Source: UBA2979 sp963694535
GTDB lineage: Bacteria; Chloroflexota; Dehalococcoidia; UBA2979
Direction of reading: 5' to 3'
Assembly (NCBI GenBank): GCA_963694535.1
Contig: CAVODE010000005.1
Location: 1 to 45,097 of the forward strand
Length of the DNA stretch: 45,097 nucleotides
Both the position numbers and the translations under genes were made by a program. Shown in pieces: positions 35,372 through 44,052 of this stretch (its first letter is position 1; every line of letters starts with the position of its first letter). Under the pieces are notes generated by a model. That model searched no databases, was not told the origin of the DNA, and was given only the letters and a program-made list of their open reading frames with translations.

Positions 35372-36327
35372 TGGTAAGTCAACGAGTTTTTTTAGCTCTA
35401 AGTGTGGCCTTAATGACTATTAGCTGTAGTTCCTCGGATGATTCTTATCATCCAAGGAATACCCTGCCAGTGGAGAATAATTCTCAGATCGAGTTGGTTG
35501 AGTCGTTTGATCGCGTACATAGTATTGATGTAATAGAAATTCCTGGTGAAGTATATGCTGGGGATAGTTTCAGAGTAATAATTTCAAGTAATGGTGGTTT
35601 ATTAGGTTCAATAAAGATATTTGGCAAATCGACGCCGCTTTTATTGGTCGATAGAGACGTTTTGTCGTCGCTAGTAGCTGTACCAATAGGACAACAGAGT
35701 GGCACAAATGTATTGGAACTAACGGTCACCGGAATTAATTGGCGAATTAGCAAAATCATGCGATTAGAAATTCTGGAGAGAGCAGTTCAGGTGGATCGAA
35801 TTTACCGAACTGAAGATATGATTCGGATTTCGACCGATGGGTCGAGTTTTGCTGAAGAATTTGCTATCCGTGAACAACAAACAAGAACCTATTTGACTCA
35901 ACAGTATCACTCTGATTTTATGCTGGTCCCAGTGGCAGGTGTTGTAAGCACCTTTTTCGGCGATATGAGAGCTTACGAAAACGGTCCCCCAAGAAACCCT
36001 CACTCTGGAGTTGATTTCGCTGCTCCCAAAGGAACATTAGTGAGTGCAGCGACTGATGGCTATGTTATTTACTCGGCCACGATGCCGGTACGCGGTAAAA
36101 CCGTGATAATTGATCATGGCGGCGGCGTTTTTAGTGGATATCATCATTTATCGAAGGTGTATTCACACGCTGGTTTATGGATAAATGCAGGCGAGTACAT
36201 TGGCGAAGTGGGCTCCACCGGATATTCTACCGGTCCTCATTTGCATTGGGAAGTTTTGGTTTATGGAACTCCCACAGATCCGATACAGTGGTTAGAGCTT
36301 GGGAAAAACCTTGCTGACCCTAAGTAA
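35371..36327 (+). CDS. M23 peptidase lipoprotein
   Basis: The 318-residue protein starts at GTG 35371. It carries a signal peptide ending in an imperfect lipobox (LMTISC, Cys19), so it is probably a surface lipoprotein. A beta-rich region (about 45-140) precedes the LytM/M23 domain (about 190-310). The zinc-site residues are present: H-x3-D in PHSGVDFAA, GYHHLSK and HLHWEV. It should cleave peptidoglycan peptide bridges. It is coupled to prmA and is followed by the second MoxR cluster, suggesting an envelope-remodelling unit. Confidence 0.9.
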   Translation: MVSQRVFLALSVALMTISCSSSDDSYHPRNTLPVENNSQIELVESFDRVHSIDVIEIPGEVYAGDSFRVIISSNGGLLGSIKIFGKSTPLLLVDRDVLSSLVAVPIGQQSGTNVLELTVTGINWRISKIMRLEILERAVQVDRIYRTEDMIRISTDGSSFAEEFAIREQQTRTYLTQQYHSDFMLVPVAGVVSTFFGDMRAYENGPPRNPHSGVDFAAPKGTLVSAATDGYVIYSATMPVRGKTVIIDHGGGVFSGYHHLSKVYSHAGLWINAGEYIGEVGSTGYSTGPHLHWEVLVYGTPTDPIQWLELGKNLADPK

Positions 36328-36366
36328 ATGCACCTATAAGTTGTCTGCCTAGAGAAAGAACTGATA

Positions 36367-37323
36367 ATGACTTCACCTATCAATATTGCTGAGAGTGTTC
36401 TAGATAATATGAGTAAAGTCATTATCGGGAAAAATCAACAAATACAACTTGCTCTAATTGCACTTATGTCAGGTGGGCACCTTCTGGTGGAAGATGTGCC
36501 TGGCGTGGGGAAAACTATGCTAGCAAGATCACTCGCGAGTTCGTTAGGGTGCGAGTTCTCGCGAATTCAATTTACACCTGATCTACTGCCAACGGATGTA
36601 ACAGGTGTGTCTGTGTTTCTGCAAGAGACAGGCGAATTTCGTTTTAGACCAGGACCAATATTGTCGCAAATCGTACTCGCCGATGAAGTTAACAGGGCGA
36701 CTCCGAAGACTCAGTCTGCTTTATTGGAAGCTATGGAAGAAGGTCAAGTTACCGTAGATGGCATTACTCATCAACTAGCAAATCCACATATGGTTATCGC
36801 CACTCAAAATCCAATTGAGTACGAGGGTACTTTCCCGCTTCCAGAAGCTCAGTTAGATCGCTTTTTGATGCGAATTCAGCTTGGATACCCTGATCCGACA
36901 GATGAAGTATTAATTATGGATGCGCAACGACTAGCGCATCCAATTGAAGAACTAGGGGCAGTTGTTGACCAGAATGATCTACTTGAATTGAAAGTTGCAG
37001 TTAACGAAGTGTACGTCGATTCATTGGTAAAACAGTACATTGTTTCTATTGTTAATAAGACACGAGTGCATAAGGCTGTATATTTGGGATCATCGCCTCG
37101 TGGTTCACTGGGGCTTCTCAGGTGCGCACAATCTTTCGCATTACTGAATGAACGTGATTTCGTTGAGCCGGACGATGTTAAAAAGTTGGCATATTCTGTG
37201 CTTGCTCACCGTTTGATAATTAACCCCGCAAGCGAGTTGGGTGACATGACTGCTAATGAGGTGATCTCTCAAATACTTGAAACCACAGCTGTTCCCGGTG
37301 TTCAATCAAGACAGGGTGCGTAG
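36367..37323 (+). CDS. MoxR-family AAA ATPase (second copy)
   Basis: The 318-residue ATPase has a canonical Walker A (DVPGVGKT), the strand RIQFTPDLLPTDVTG, Walker B ILADEVNRATPKTQSALLE and sensor 1 ATQNPIEYEGTFPLPEAQ. It differs clearly from the first MoxR (20278-21255), whose P-loop is GLPGLAKS, so the two are old paralogues and not a recent duplication. It leads the cluster MoxR-DUF58-transglutaminase-fold protein, a common conserved trio. DUF58 follows after 14 bases. Confidence 0.94.
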   Translation: MTSPINIAESVLDNMSKVIIGKNQQIQLALIALMSGGHLLVEDVPGVGKTMLARSLASSLGCEFSRIQFTPDLLPTDVTGVSVFLQETGEFRFRPGPILSQIVLADEVNRATPKTQSALLEAMEEGQVTVDGITHQLANPHMVIATQNPIEYEGTFPLPEAQLDRFLMRIQLGYPDPTDEVLIMDAQRLAHPIEELGAVVDQNDLLELKVAVNEVYVDSLVKQYIVSIVNKTRVHKAVYLGSSPRGSLGLLRCAQSFALLNERDFVEPDDVKKLAYSVLAHRLIINPASELGDMTANEVISQILETTAVPGVQSRQGA

Positions 37324-37337
37324 GCCATAAATATTTA

Positions 37338-38579
37338 ATGAACAAAGTTATTTTACGGACTATTAGAAGTCATAACGATCCACTTTTGGCTTTACTTCTT
37401 GGGCTTTTATGTCTATTTATTGCTTATGCGACAGGATTTTGGACACTATTTCGACTTACATATCTTATTTTTGCGGCCTTACCCGTTTTATGGCTTTGGA
37501 CGCGGTCAATGTCAAAAAATTTAGAGGTTGATATTTCGAGAGGAAGTTCTCGACTTGCTCAAGGTGGCTATTTAACTACCAATATAACTGTTCGCTCTAC
37601 TAGCTGGATTCCAAAAATCTGGCTAGAAGTTCAGGATAGTTCGAGACCAGAATCCGGCCTTTCGAAGCGAATATTTACGATGTCTTCAAATGGTGTTCAT
37701 GGTTGGAATTATCGACTTAAGCTTTCACGACGTGGGCTGTATAAGTTTGGGCCAGTGACTATTCGAGTTAGTGATCCATTTGGATTTTTCGAACGTAGAA
37801 TACATTTTGGAAATGAGATGGAAGTTCTGGTATATCCAGATCCGCCGAAGTTACTTAATTTCTATTTACCCCCAGCGAGCCTTCAGTCAGAAGGTAAAAT
37901 CCGTAAACCCACCTCACTGGTGACACCAAATGTGTCAGGTGTTCGAGAATATATTAGTGGGGATTCGACTAATCGCTTTCATTGGCCAGCTACGGCACGA
38001 GCTGGAAAACCGATGGTTAAATTATTTGATTTGGATCCATCTTCTGATATATGGATTGTTTTGGATTTATCTAAAGGTGTTGATATTGGTTCAGGTGCGG
38101 AGAGTGCGTCGGAACTAGCGATTCTCGCAGCTGCGGCGATATTAAATTGTATGGTGATGCAGAAACGGTCTGTTGGATTAATTATGTCTGGAGCAACTGA
38201 TGTGATTCATCAACCCGACAGGAGCCAGTCGCATTTGGGAGCAGCTATGGAATCACTTGCTTTGGCCGATGCTAGTGGGCAAGTTGAAATGGAAACGTTA
38301 CTAAATCGAGAGGTGAGGAGATTTAGCCGGCAGACAACAGTTGTTTGTATAAGTTCAAGCTCTGATGTTCTGTGGGCTCGAAGGCTGGCTAAATTTCGAG
38401 GTAGAGGAATTAATACGGCGGCGATATTGATTAATAGTGAGTCGTTTGGTGGCGAATCAGGAGCACAGGAATCGTTAAGAAGAATCCTTGCAACGAGTCA
38501 GATATATACATATGGTCTTGCTCGGGGAGATACTCTTGGAGATGCGTTGGCCGCTGGTCGTGAGATTCCATTTCAATGA
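37338..38579 (+). CDS. DUF58 membrane protein (second copy)
   Basis: The 413-residue protein has two N-terminal transmembrane helices (about 14-32 and 37-54), a beta-rich region (60-180) and the DUF58 core GVREYISGDSTNRFHWPATARAG preceded by a proline-rich stretch. The usual DDxRxIxW element reads DSTNRFHW. A VWA-like region follows with WIVLDLSKGV. The membrane anchoring distinguishes it from the soluble DUF58 at 21269. Its stop overlaps the next gene's ATG by four bases, so the two are made together. Confidence 0.9.
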   Translation: MNKVILRTIRSHNDPLLALLLGLLCLFIAYATGFWTLFRLTYLIFAALPVLWLWTRSMSKNLEVDISRGSSRLAQGGYLTTNITVRSTSWIPKIWLEVQDSSRPESGLSKRIFTMSSNGVHGWNYRLKLSRRGLYKFGPVTIRVSDPFGFFERRIHFGNEMEVLVYPDPPKLLNFYLPPASLQSEGKIRKPTSLVTPNVSGVREYISGDSTNRFHWPATARAGKPMVKLFDLDPSSDIWIVLDLSKGVDIGSGAESASELAILAAAAILNCMVMQKRSVGLIMSGATDVIHQPDRSQSHLGAAMESLALADASGQVEMETLLNREVRRFSRQTTVVCISSSSDVLWARRLAKFRGRGINTAAILINSESFGGESGAQESLRRILATSQIYTYGLARGDTLGDALAAGREIPFQ

Positions 38580-40984
38580 ATTATCCCAGCAAGCCAGACC
38601 GCGAACTTGGCTGGTCCTTCAAGGCTAATAAAGAACCATCTGATGCACCGTCTTCAGTAAATTTAATTAGAAGATCTCGACGGTTGATTAGTCGAAAAAA
38701 TGTGACTACTCATATTCTGATTTTGTTTCTTTTATTTCCAGTCATATCCTCATTAGAGTCTGCAAATTGGGTAACCAGTATGCCTTCACTATTTATTCCA
38801 CTAGGTTTTTCATTTCTGTTGGCAAGCGCTGTTGCTATATCATCCAGAGGCATAATCTTTTTGTTGCTCCCGGGGCTGTTACTGATAATTGCTAGCACGT
38901 TTTTAATTTCTGCATTTTCGATAGATTCATCTGAGTCAATGAATAGTGGTTACGCAGAGCGATATGTCGAAACAGTAATTCGCCTGTGGGACTGGGCCAA
39001 GGCGTTAGCTACGGGAGGTGTTTCAACTGATCCTTTGCCGTTCATATTTCTCTTAGTGTTGTTGGTGAACCTTCTCACATTTACAGCTGTTTTGGCTGCA
39101 ACTCGACTAAAAAATCCTTGGTTGGCTTTGATTCCGGGTGGATTTATACTTCTGACAAATATTTCTTATCTGCCGGGACAGCCGGTATTTGCATTCGTTT
39201 TATATTTATTTGCATCTATTCTTTTGATTGTTTGGGTTTATTTTCTCAAATCCTCTGCGCGATGGGAACTTGAAGGAACAAGGCCTCCTGACTTCATGTC
39301 AGCAGAGGTTATGCTTTCAGCTGTGACCATTGCTATTAGTCTTGTTGCGTTTGCATGGGTTCTACCCTTGGCTAATAACTGGAGACCGCTAACATCAGCG
39401 CTTGGCGAGGTATTATCTCCGGCTGCTGAACATGCTGAGTCGTGGGGCCGTTTGTTTTTGGGAGTTGGAGGCAAGGGCTCAGTGGGAGTTCATTCATTCG
39501 GTCGAAATTTTCCCATAAGATCGACATATACACTCGACACAGAAATTTTACTCGAGGTTAACGCGGTCGAGGTCGAGCTTTTGCGAGGTGCTTCTTACGA
39601 TTTGTATACCGGCCAAGGTTGGACTGTTTCGCAAGTTGCTTTGGAAGAATTTGATGAGTTAGGGATTGCAGCCGCTCAGTTTGGTACCGTTGAATCAAGA
39701 AATGAGCGCCGTCAGCCTGTAAAAGTCACCGTGAATACTAGAGCTTCGTTTTCATCGGCCAAAAGATTGCTTACGGCCGGGGAGCCGCTCGCCTCCGGGA
39801 GGCCTTCCAATATCCTCATAGGACCAGGCTATTCGAGTATTGGACTATCACCAGTTAAGCGGCTAAACATCGGAGAAAATTACCAGACAGTTGGTGCGGA
39901 ATCCTCTGTGTCAATTTCTTCTCTGCAGAATAGCAAATGGATTTTTCCCGAACTGATCACAGCAGCTTACGCTCAAGTTCCTGACCACGTAGATAATAAT
40001 ATTAGCAACTTGGCTGAGACAATCACTAGTGGCTCGAGCACGCCTTACGAGGCGACTCGAAGAGTTGAAACTTATCTGCGTTCTAATTATTCATTCTCCC
40101 TTTCGAATACCAAAGTAAATCCACGCTCGGACATTGTTAGTGTGTTCTTATTTGAGACTCGTCAGGGACATTTTGATCATTTTGCGAGTGCGATGGTTAT
40201 GTTGCTCCGTGCTATTGAAATCCCAGCTCGAATTACGGTTGGTTTTGTTCTTGACGACTCATCTTTCAATCCCGCTACGAAGAACTTCGAATTAAGTGAC
40301 AAGCAGGCTTGGGCTTGGCCCCAAGTGTATTTTGAGAATCTAGGATGGATAGATTTCAATCCAACACCTTCACGAGATTTGATAATGCGGTCTGATCAGA
40401 GCGAAGACGATAAAAATTTGTTAGCAAGTAGAAGCCTAGGCGCATCCAACTCTTTTATGTATGATGATGCGGAGCTACTCGATATGTTTGCAGAGTTCGA
40501 GATTGAAAGTGAAATTGAGAATGCGTTTCAACTAGAAGATCGAAATGGTATAGCAGAGTTTTTGCTAGGATTTTTTTTCCGGAGCCTCGTGCTGGTGTTT
40601 TTGATCGGTTTGGTTGCAGCCTTAATTTTTAGATTCTGGTGGCTCAGGCAATTTCGAGATTACCAGGGAGCTGTAGGGACCTGGAGGAAATTAGAATTTT
40701 GGTTGAGAGTCAGTGGAACGTATCCTTATCAGAATTTAACGGCGCTCGAAACAGCCGAGTATTTATCATTTTTGAATCTTTCTGACACCTTAATCCAACA
40801 ATTCGCTCGTGAATATTCGCGAGCACTTTATTCCGGACATGAGTTACATACCGGTAGTGAAGCGCAACAGCAATTTGTTGCAACCTATCGGTTAATTAGG
40901 AGGGCTTTGATAGTTTGGAGGATAAAGTCATCTGGACGGAAAATCCTTGAATTTTGGAGAGTTGAAGGAGTTAGAGTTGAATAA
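38576..40984 (+). CDS. TgpA-like transglutaminase-fold membrane protein lacking its triad
   Basis: The 802-residue protein has about five or six N-terminal transmembrane helices (residues 40-270), an extracytoplasmic region and a transglutaminase-like domain (about 480-600). One further helix lies near 665-685, with a DUF4129-like cytoplasmic tail after it. In relatives the domain has G-Y-C-x-Y-F-A, H-A-W and F-D-P-T-P. Here these read GHFDHFA with Phe533, WAW with Trp579, and FNPTP with Asn595. All three catalytic residues are therefore replaced while the fold motifs around them remain. It ends one base from the convergent M23 gene. Confidence 0.88.
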   Translation: MNYPSKPDRELGWSFKANKEPSDAPSSVNLIRRSRRLISRKNVTTHILILFLLFPVISSLESANWVTSMPSLFIPLGFSFLLASAVAISSRGIIFLLLPGLLLIIASTFLISAFSIDSSESMNSGYAERYVETVIRLWDWAKALATGGVSTDPLPFIFLLVLLVNLLTFTAVLAATRLKNPWLALIPGGFILLTNISYLPGQPVFAFVLYLFASILLIVWVYFLKSSARWELEGTRPPDFMSAEVMLSAVTIAISLVAFAWVLPLANNWRPLTSALGEVLSPAAEHAESWGRLFLGVGGKGSVGVHSFGRNFPIRSTYTLDTEILLEVNAVEVELLRGASYDLYTGQGWTVSQVALEEFDELGIAAAQFGTVESRNERRQPVKVTVNTRASFSSAKRLLTAGEPLASGRPSNILIGPGYSSIGLSPVKRLNIGENYQTVGAESSVSISSLQNSKWIFPELITAAYAQVPDHVDNNISNLAETITSGSSTPYEATRRVETYLRSNYSFSLSNTKVNPRSDIVSVFLFETRQGHFDHFASAMVMLLRAIEIPARITVGFVLDDSSFNPATKNFELSDKQAWAWPQVYFENLGWIDFNPTPSRDLIMRSDQSEDDKNLLASRSLGASNSFMYDDAELLDMFAEFEIESEIENAFQLEDRNGIAEFLLGFFFRSLVLVFLIGLVAALIFRFWWLRQFRDYQGAVGTWRKLEFWLRVSGTYPYQNLTALETAEYLSFLNLSDTLIQQFAREYSRALYSGHELHTGSEAQQQFVATYRLIRRALIVWRIKSSGRKILEFWRVEGVRVE

Positions 40985-40985
40985 G

Positions 40986-42113
40986 CTAATTGTCTGGCAA
41001 CACGCCCAAAGGATCTGTCCGATTGTTATATCTTGAGATTTCGAAGTGGATGTGTGGCCCTGTAGTTCTCCCGGTCATTCCAATCCACGCAATTAAATCT
41101 CCCGCAGACACATGTTCACCTACTTGGACGTTGAACGCAGCATACCCACGACTATTTCGCGCCAAATGTGCATATAGTGATTCGTAACCATATCCGTGGT
41201 CCACGATGATGTAATAGCCATACGAATATCTAGCATCACCACCAGCAAACGCGATTATTCCGTCACGCGCAGCATATACTTCGTCCCAATTTTGTGTCCC
41301 TATGTCGATCCCCAATGGATGTCTCCAATCCATTTCCGAAGTTATGTATCGCGAGGTAACTGGCCAGTTCCAATCGAGTGTGGTGAGGGACCCGTCCCAC
41401 GCAGTGATGTTGATACTTTTTCGTCCACCCGGCACAAGAATTTCTTTACCTACCGGAATATTGTCGGGGCTGTCTATTTGATTACCCTTGAAGTTGACAA
41501 TATCAACCATTGAAGCTCCATATTGTGCAGCTATTTCGGTTAAATTTTCCCCGTATCGAACTGCATGAATAATACCGGGTACAGTAGGTATTCTTAGCAG
41601 TACGCCTGGGTATATTCTGTCAGGCGTGCTGACCCCTACGTTATTCCAAATAATGTAATCTAGGTCAATATTTGCTGCCTTTGAAATCGCCGTTAAATTA
41701 TCACCGGGTCGAATTATATATTCGTAAGAGATAGGAAGAATTTGTTCAGCAGCTACTGAAGTTGAATTTATTCCACTTGAATCCAACTCTTGTTGTACTC
41801 CATCCGGCGAATCAGAATAGACAGTTGTTTCACTTGGGCGTAAGGGCTCTAAGCTGGCGCCTTGTGTTGTGGTTGTCACATTGACGTTTTTTTTATTTGT
41901 AGGCGGGCTAATCCCCTGGTCCATGAAATATTTATTGTCAGCAATACGTGGTAAGTGGCCGCCAGTATATTGAGGTAGTTCTAATTCTTTTGACTTAGTT
42001 TCGGATGATAGAGTTTCTTCATTTTTAATAAACAAGGCGACTGGTGTTGCCACCGCTAGGCTCACGAGTAACCCTAAACGTTTTATAAAGTCGACTCGCT
42101 TGATTTTTTTCAT
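40986..42113 (-). CDS. Secreted M23 peptidase with two LysM domains
   Basis: The 375-residue protein starts MKKIKRVDFIKRLGLL and has an N-terminal membrane/signal segment (about 12-28). A Ser/Thr-rich linker follows. Two LysM domains lie at about 132-177 (IIRPGDNLTAISKAAN) and 180-228 (AVRYGENLTEIAAQYG). The M23 domain (about 262-365) has zinc-site residues H-x3-D in RHPLGIDIG and HIHFEI. It should bind and cleave peptidoglycan. It is transcribed toward the TgpA-like gene and follows rho. A 9-bp inverted repeat lies 39 bases upstream of its start. Confidence 0.93.
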   Translation of the reverse strand: MKKIKRVDFIKRLGLLVSLAVATPVALFIKNEETLSSETKSKELELPQYTGGHLPRIADNKYFMDQGISPPTNKKNVNVTTTTQGASLEPLRPSETTVYSDSPDGVQQELDSSGINSTSVAAEQILPISYEYIIRPGDNLTAISKAANIDLDYIIWNNVGVSTPDRIYPGVLLRIPTVPGIIHAVRYGENLTEIAAQYGASMVDIVNFKGNQIDSPDNIPVGKEILVPGGRKSINITAWDGSLTTLDWNWPVTSRYITSEMDWRHPLGIDIGTQNWDEVYAARDGIIAFAGGDARYSYGYYIIVDHGYGYESLYAHLARNSRGYAAFNVQVGEHVSAGDLIAWIGMTGRTTGPHIHFEISRYNNRTDPLGVLPDN

Positions 42114-42151
42114 TAGAAATCTAATACTCGATTTTTGTAAGGATCTCTACT

Positions 42152-42174
42152 GTATTTCACAGTGGGTGAAATAC
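42152..42174. promoter_or_regulatory. Perfect 9-bp inverted repeat upstream of the LysM-M23 gene
   Basis: GTATTTCAC (42152-42160) and GTGAAATAC (42166-42174) flank the loop AGTGG. The repeat lies between the rho stop and the LysM-M23 start. No T run follows on the minus strand, so it does not look like an intrinsic terminator; an operator is the better guess. Confidence 0.4.
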
Positions 42175-42231
42175 GCAATCAACGGCGTCTAAGGGTCGAC
42201 AATAAATTCATCAGAAGAATGAAAGTAAACT

Positions 42232-43707
42232 TTAAAGTTGCCCTAAATCCGTCTTCAAATTACTCAAGAATTCAACATTGTTTTCTGTTTTGCTAAGCCG
42301 CTCGATAACTCTCTCAGCAGCATCATGTGAATCTTCCTCTAGCATTGCTGCCATTCTACGAAGTAACCAAATTTGCCCTTTTTCTTCCTCACTAAAAAGC
42401 AAGTCATCTCTTCGGGTTGATGAGGCCAAAACATCAATTGCTGGAAATATTTGCTTTTCAGCGAGTTTTCTCGCGAGCCTCAATTCCATATTCCCAGTAC
42501 CTTTAAATTCTTCAAAGATAACTTCATCCATCCTTGATCCAGTTTCTACGAGGCATGTAGCGATGATTGTCAGCGACGCTGCTTCCTCAGTGTTTCTGGC
42601 AGATCCAAAAAATCTTTTTGGTGGATATAGCGCAACCGGATCCATTCCACCTGATAACGTTCGACCAGAATTTGGGATTGCTGTATTGTACGCGCGAGCC
42701 AGACGGGTAAGTGAGTCCATTAGGATGACAACATCTTGTCCTCCTTCAACAAGGCGGCGAGCTTGCTCGAGGGCAGCTTCTGCTACACGTGTGTGATCTT
42801 CAACGGGTTCGTCAAAAGTTGATGCATACACCAAGCCTCGTTGTTCTCCACCGATGCCAGTTACCGAGCGGCGCATGTCAGTTACTTCTTCTGGTCTCTC
42901 CCCAATTAGAACAACCATTAGTACGCATTCGGGGTAGTTTGCCATGATGCCGTTAGCGATAGCTTTGAGTAACAGTGATTTACCAGCCTTTGGCGGCGAT
43001 ACAATCAAGCCTCTTTGACCTTTTCCAACCGGTGCAAATAAGTCAATCATTCGTTGGCTGATTTCTCCAGCACCAGATTCTAAATGAAACATGTCATCCG
43101 GAAAAATAGCAGTTAGTGCATCAAAGTCTGGCCGGAGCGCGGCCTTTTCTGGGTCCATATGATTTACATCTGTAACGCTCATAAGTCCGTAGTATTTGTC
43201 TCCTCCACGTGGTTGACGGACCTGACCCGCTACCGAGTCGCCATTTCGTAATCCGTGACGCTTGACTAGTCCTTGTGACACGTAGATATCATTCGGGCCA
43301 GGCAGAAGCCGCTCGCCTCTTAGAAATCCAAATCCATCATCAACAACGGCTAGAACTCCAGAAGATAATATTGTGCCAAGTTTTTCAGATTGTTTTTCTA
43401 AGATTCCGAGTATTAAGTCTTGCTTCGGTAGCCCAGATGCAGTTTCAATCTCGAACTGCTGTTCGGCTAGCTCGATCAGCGAGTTTCTAGATAATAACTG
43501 TAGGTTTGAAATATCGACGGCCGGCACATTTTCATCTATCTCTGGCATGTTGGAGGATGGATCCCACTGACTTGTTTTGGTTCCACTCCCTCGACTTTCA
43601 TCACCACCACCCCGTCGTCTGGATTTCCGCCTGGGCCGCTGTGGTGGCTTAGACGAAAAATCTCTAGAAGGGGAAGATGAAGAAGTCGTGTCTTCGGTAG
43701 TTGTCAT
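42232..43707 (-). CDS. rho: Transcription termination factor Rho
   Basis: Rho is the hexameric RNA helicase that ends transcription. From ATG 43707 the protein has 491 residues; an in-frame GTG at 43719 would add four. The basic, Ser/Arg-rich first 45 residues are a variable insertion. The RNA-binding domain follows (GFLRGERLLPGPNDIYVSQ). The ATPase has Walker A SPPKAGKSLLLKAIANG, Walker B VVILMDSLTRLARAYN, and the conserved segments GERPEEVTDM and DVLASSTRRDDLL. All functional motifs are present. Rho may carry much of the termination load here, since intrinsic terminators are scarce in the window. Confidence 0.97.
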   Translation of the reverse strand: MTTTEDTTSSSSPSRDFSSKPPQRPRRKSRRRGGGDESRGSGTKTSQWDPSSNMPEIDENVPAVDISNLQLLSRNSLIELAEQQFEIETASGLPKQDLILGILEKQSEKLGTILSSGVLAVVDDGFGFLRGERLLPGPNDIYVSQGLVKRHGLRNGDSVAGQVRQPRGGDKYYGLMSVTDVNHMDPEKAALRPDFDALTAIFPDDMFHLESGAGEISQRMIDLFAPVGKGQRGLIVSPPKAGKSLLLKAIANGIMANYPECVLMVVLIGERPEEVTDMRRSVTGIGGEQRGLVYASTFDEPVEDHTRVAEAALEQARRLVEGGQDVVILMDSLTRLARAYNTAIPNSGRTLSGGMDPVALYPPKRFFGSARNTEEAASLTIIATCLVETGSRMDEVIFEEFKGTGNMELRLARKLAEKQIFPAIDVLASSTRRDDLLFSEEEKGQIWLLRRMAAMLEEDSHDAAERVIERLSKTENNVEFLSNLKTDLGQL

Positions 43708-43719
43708 AATGTTTCTCAC

Positions 43720-44052
43720 TCATCACTAATTTATTTGATTTGTATTTAATGCGAATAAATATCTTTAGAGTCTGTAACTTAAATTTCGATTTTGAAGCAG
43801 TCTCTTCTATGGAATCGAACCCAATAAAATTCTAAAAGATATATAGATTGGTTATAGCGGATTCAGATAAGTACCCACTGGTTATGATCCTAGACAGGTT
43901 TTACCTTAGCGTGCAAGTCTCCGTTCGAGAATTGGTGAATACTTCCGTTTTTAGCTGCTTAAAATTCACCTAACGTGTTAACCTTGCGTTCGTACCTGTG
44001 CTTATTTGATGTGAAAATAAGTCTATGAAGAATTATTGAAGGAGAGCTTTCT
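43720..44052. other. Divergent intergenic region between rho and the AOR gene
   Basis: These 333 bases hold no convincing gene. They must contain the promoters for rho (minus) and the oxidoreductase (plus), but I could not identify convincing -35/-10 pairs. A 7-bp inverted repeat (GGTGAAT 43934-43940, ATTCACC 43964-43970) is separated by 23 bases. A good GGAGAG ribosome binding site stands just before the ATG at 44053. Confidence 0.5.

Noticed and set aside
42278..42796. Plus-strand 172-codon frame
   Set aside because: It is antisense to the conserved ATPase core of rho and has no recognisable domain.
43811..43822. tRNA T-arm-like sequence on the minus strand
   Set aside because: The flanking bases do not form the 5-bp T stem, and no acceptor, anticodon or D arm could be drawn around it.
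43750..43836. Short plus-strand frame of 28 codons in the rho-AOR gap
   Set aside because: It has no ribosome binding site and an unremarkable composition, and is consistent with chance.
43934..43970. 7-bp inverted repeat GGTGAAT/ATTCACC as a hairpin or operator
   Set aside because: The 23-base separation and short arms make it plausible by chance in an AT-rich intergenic region.
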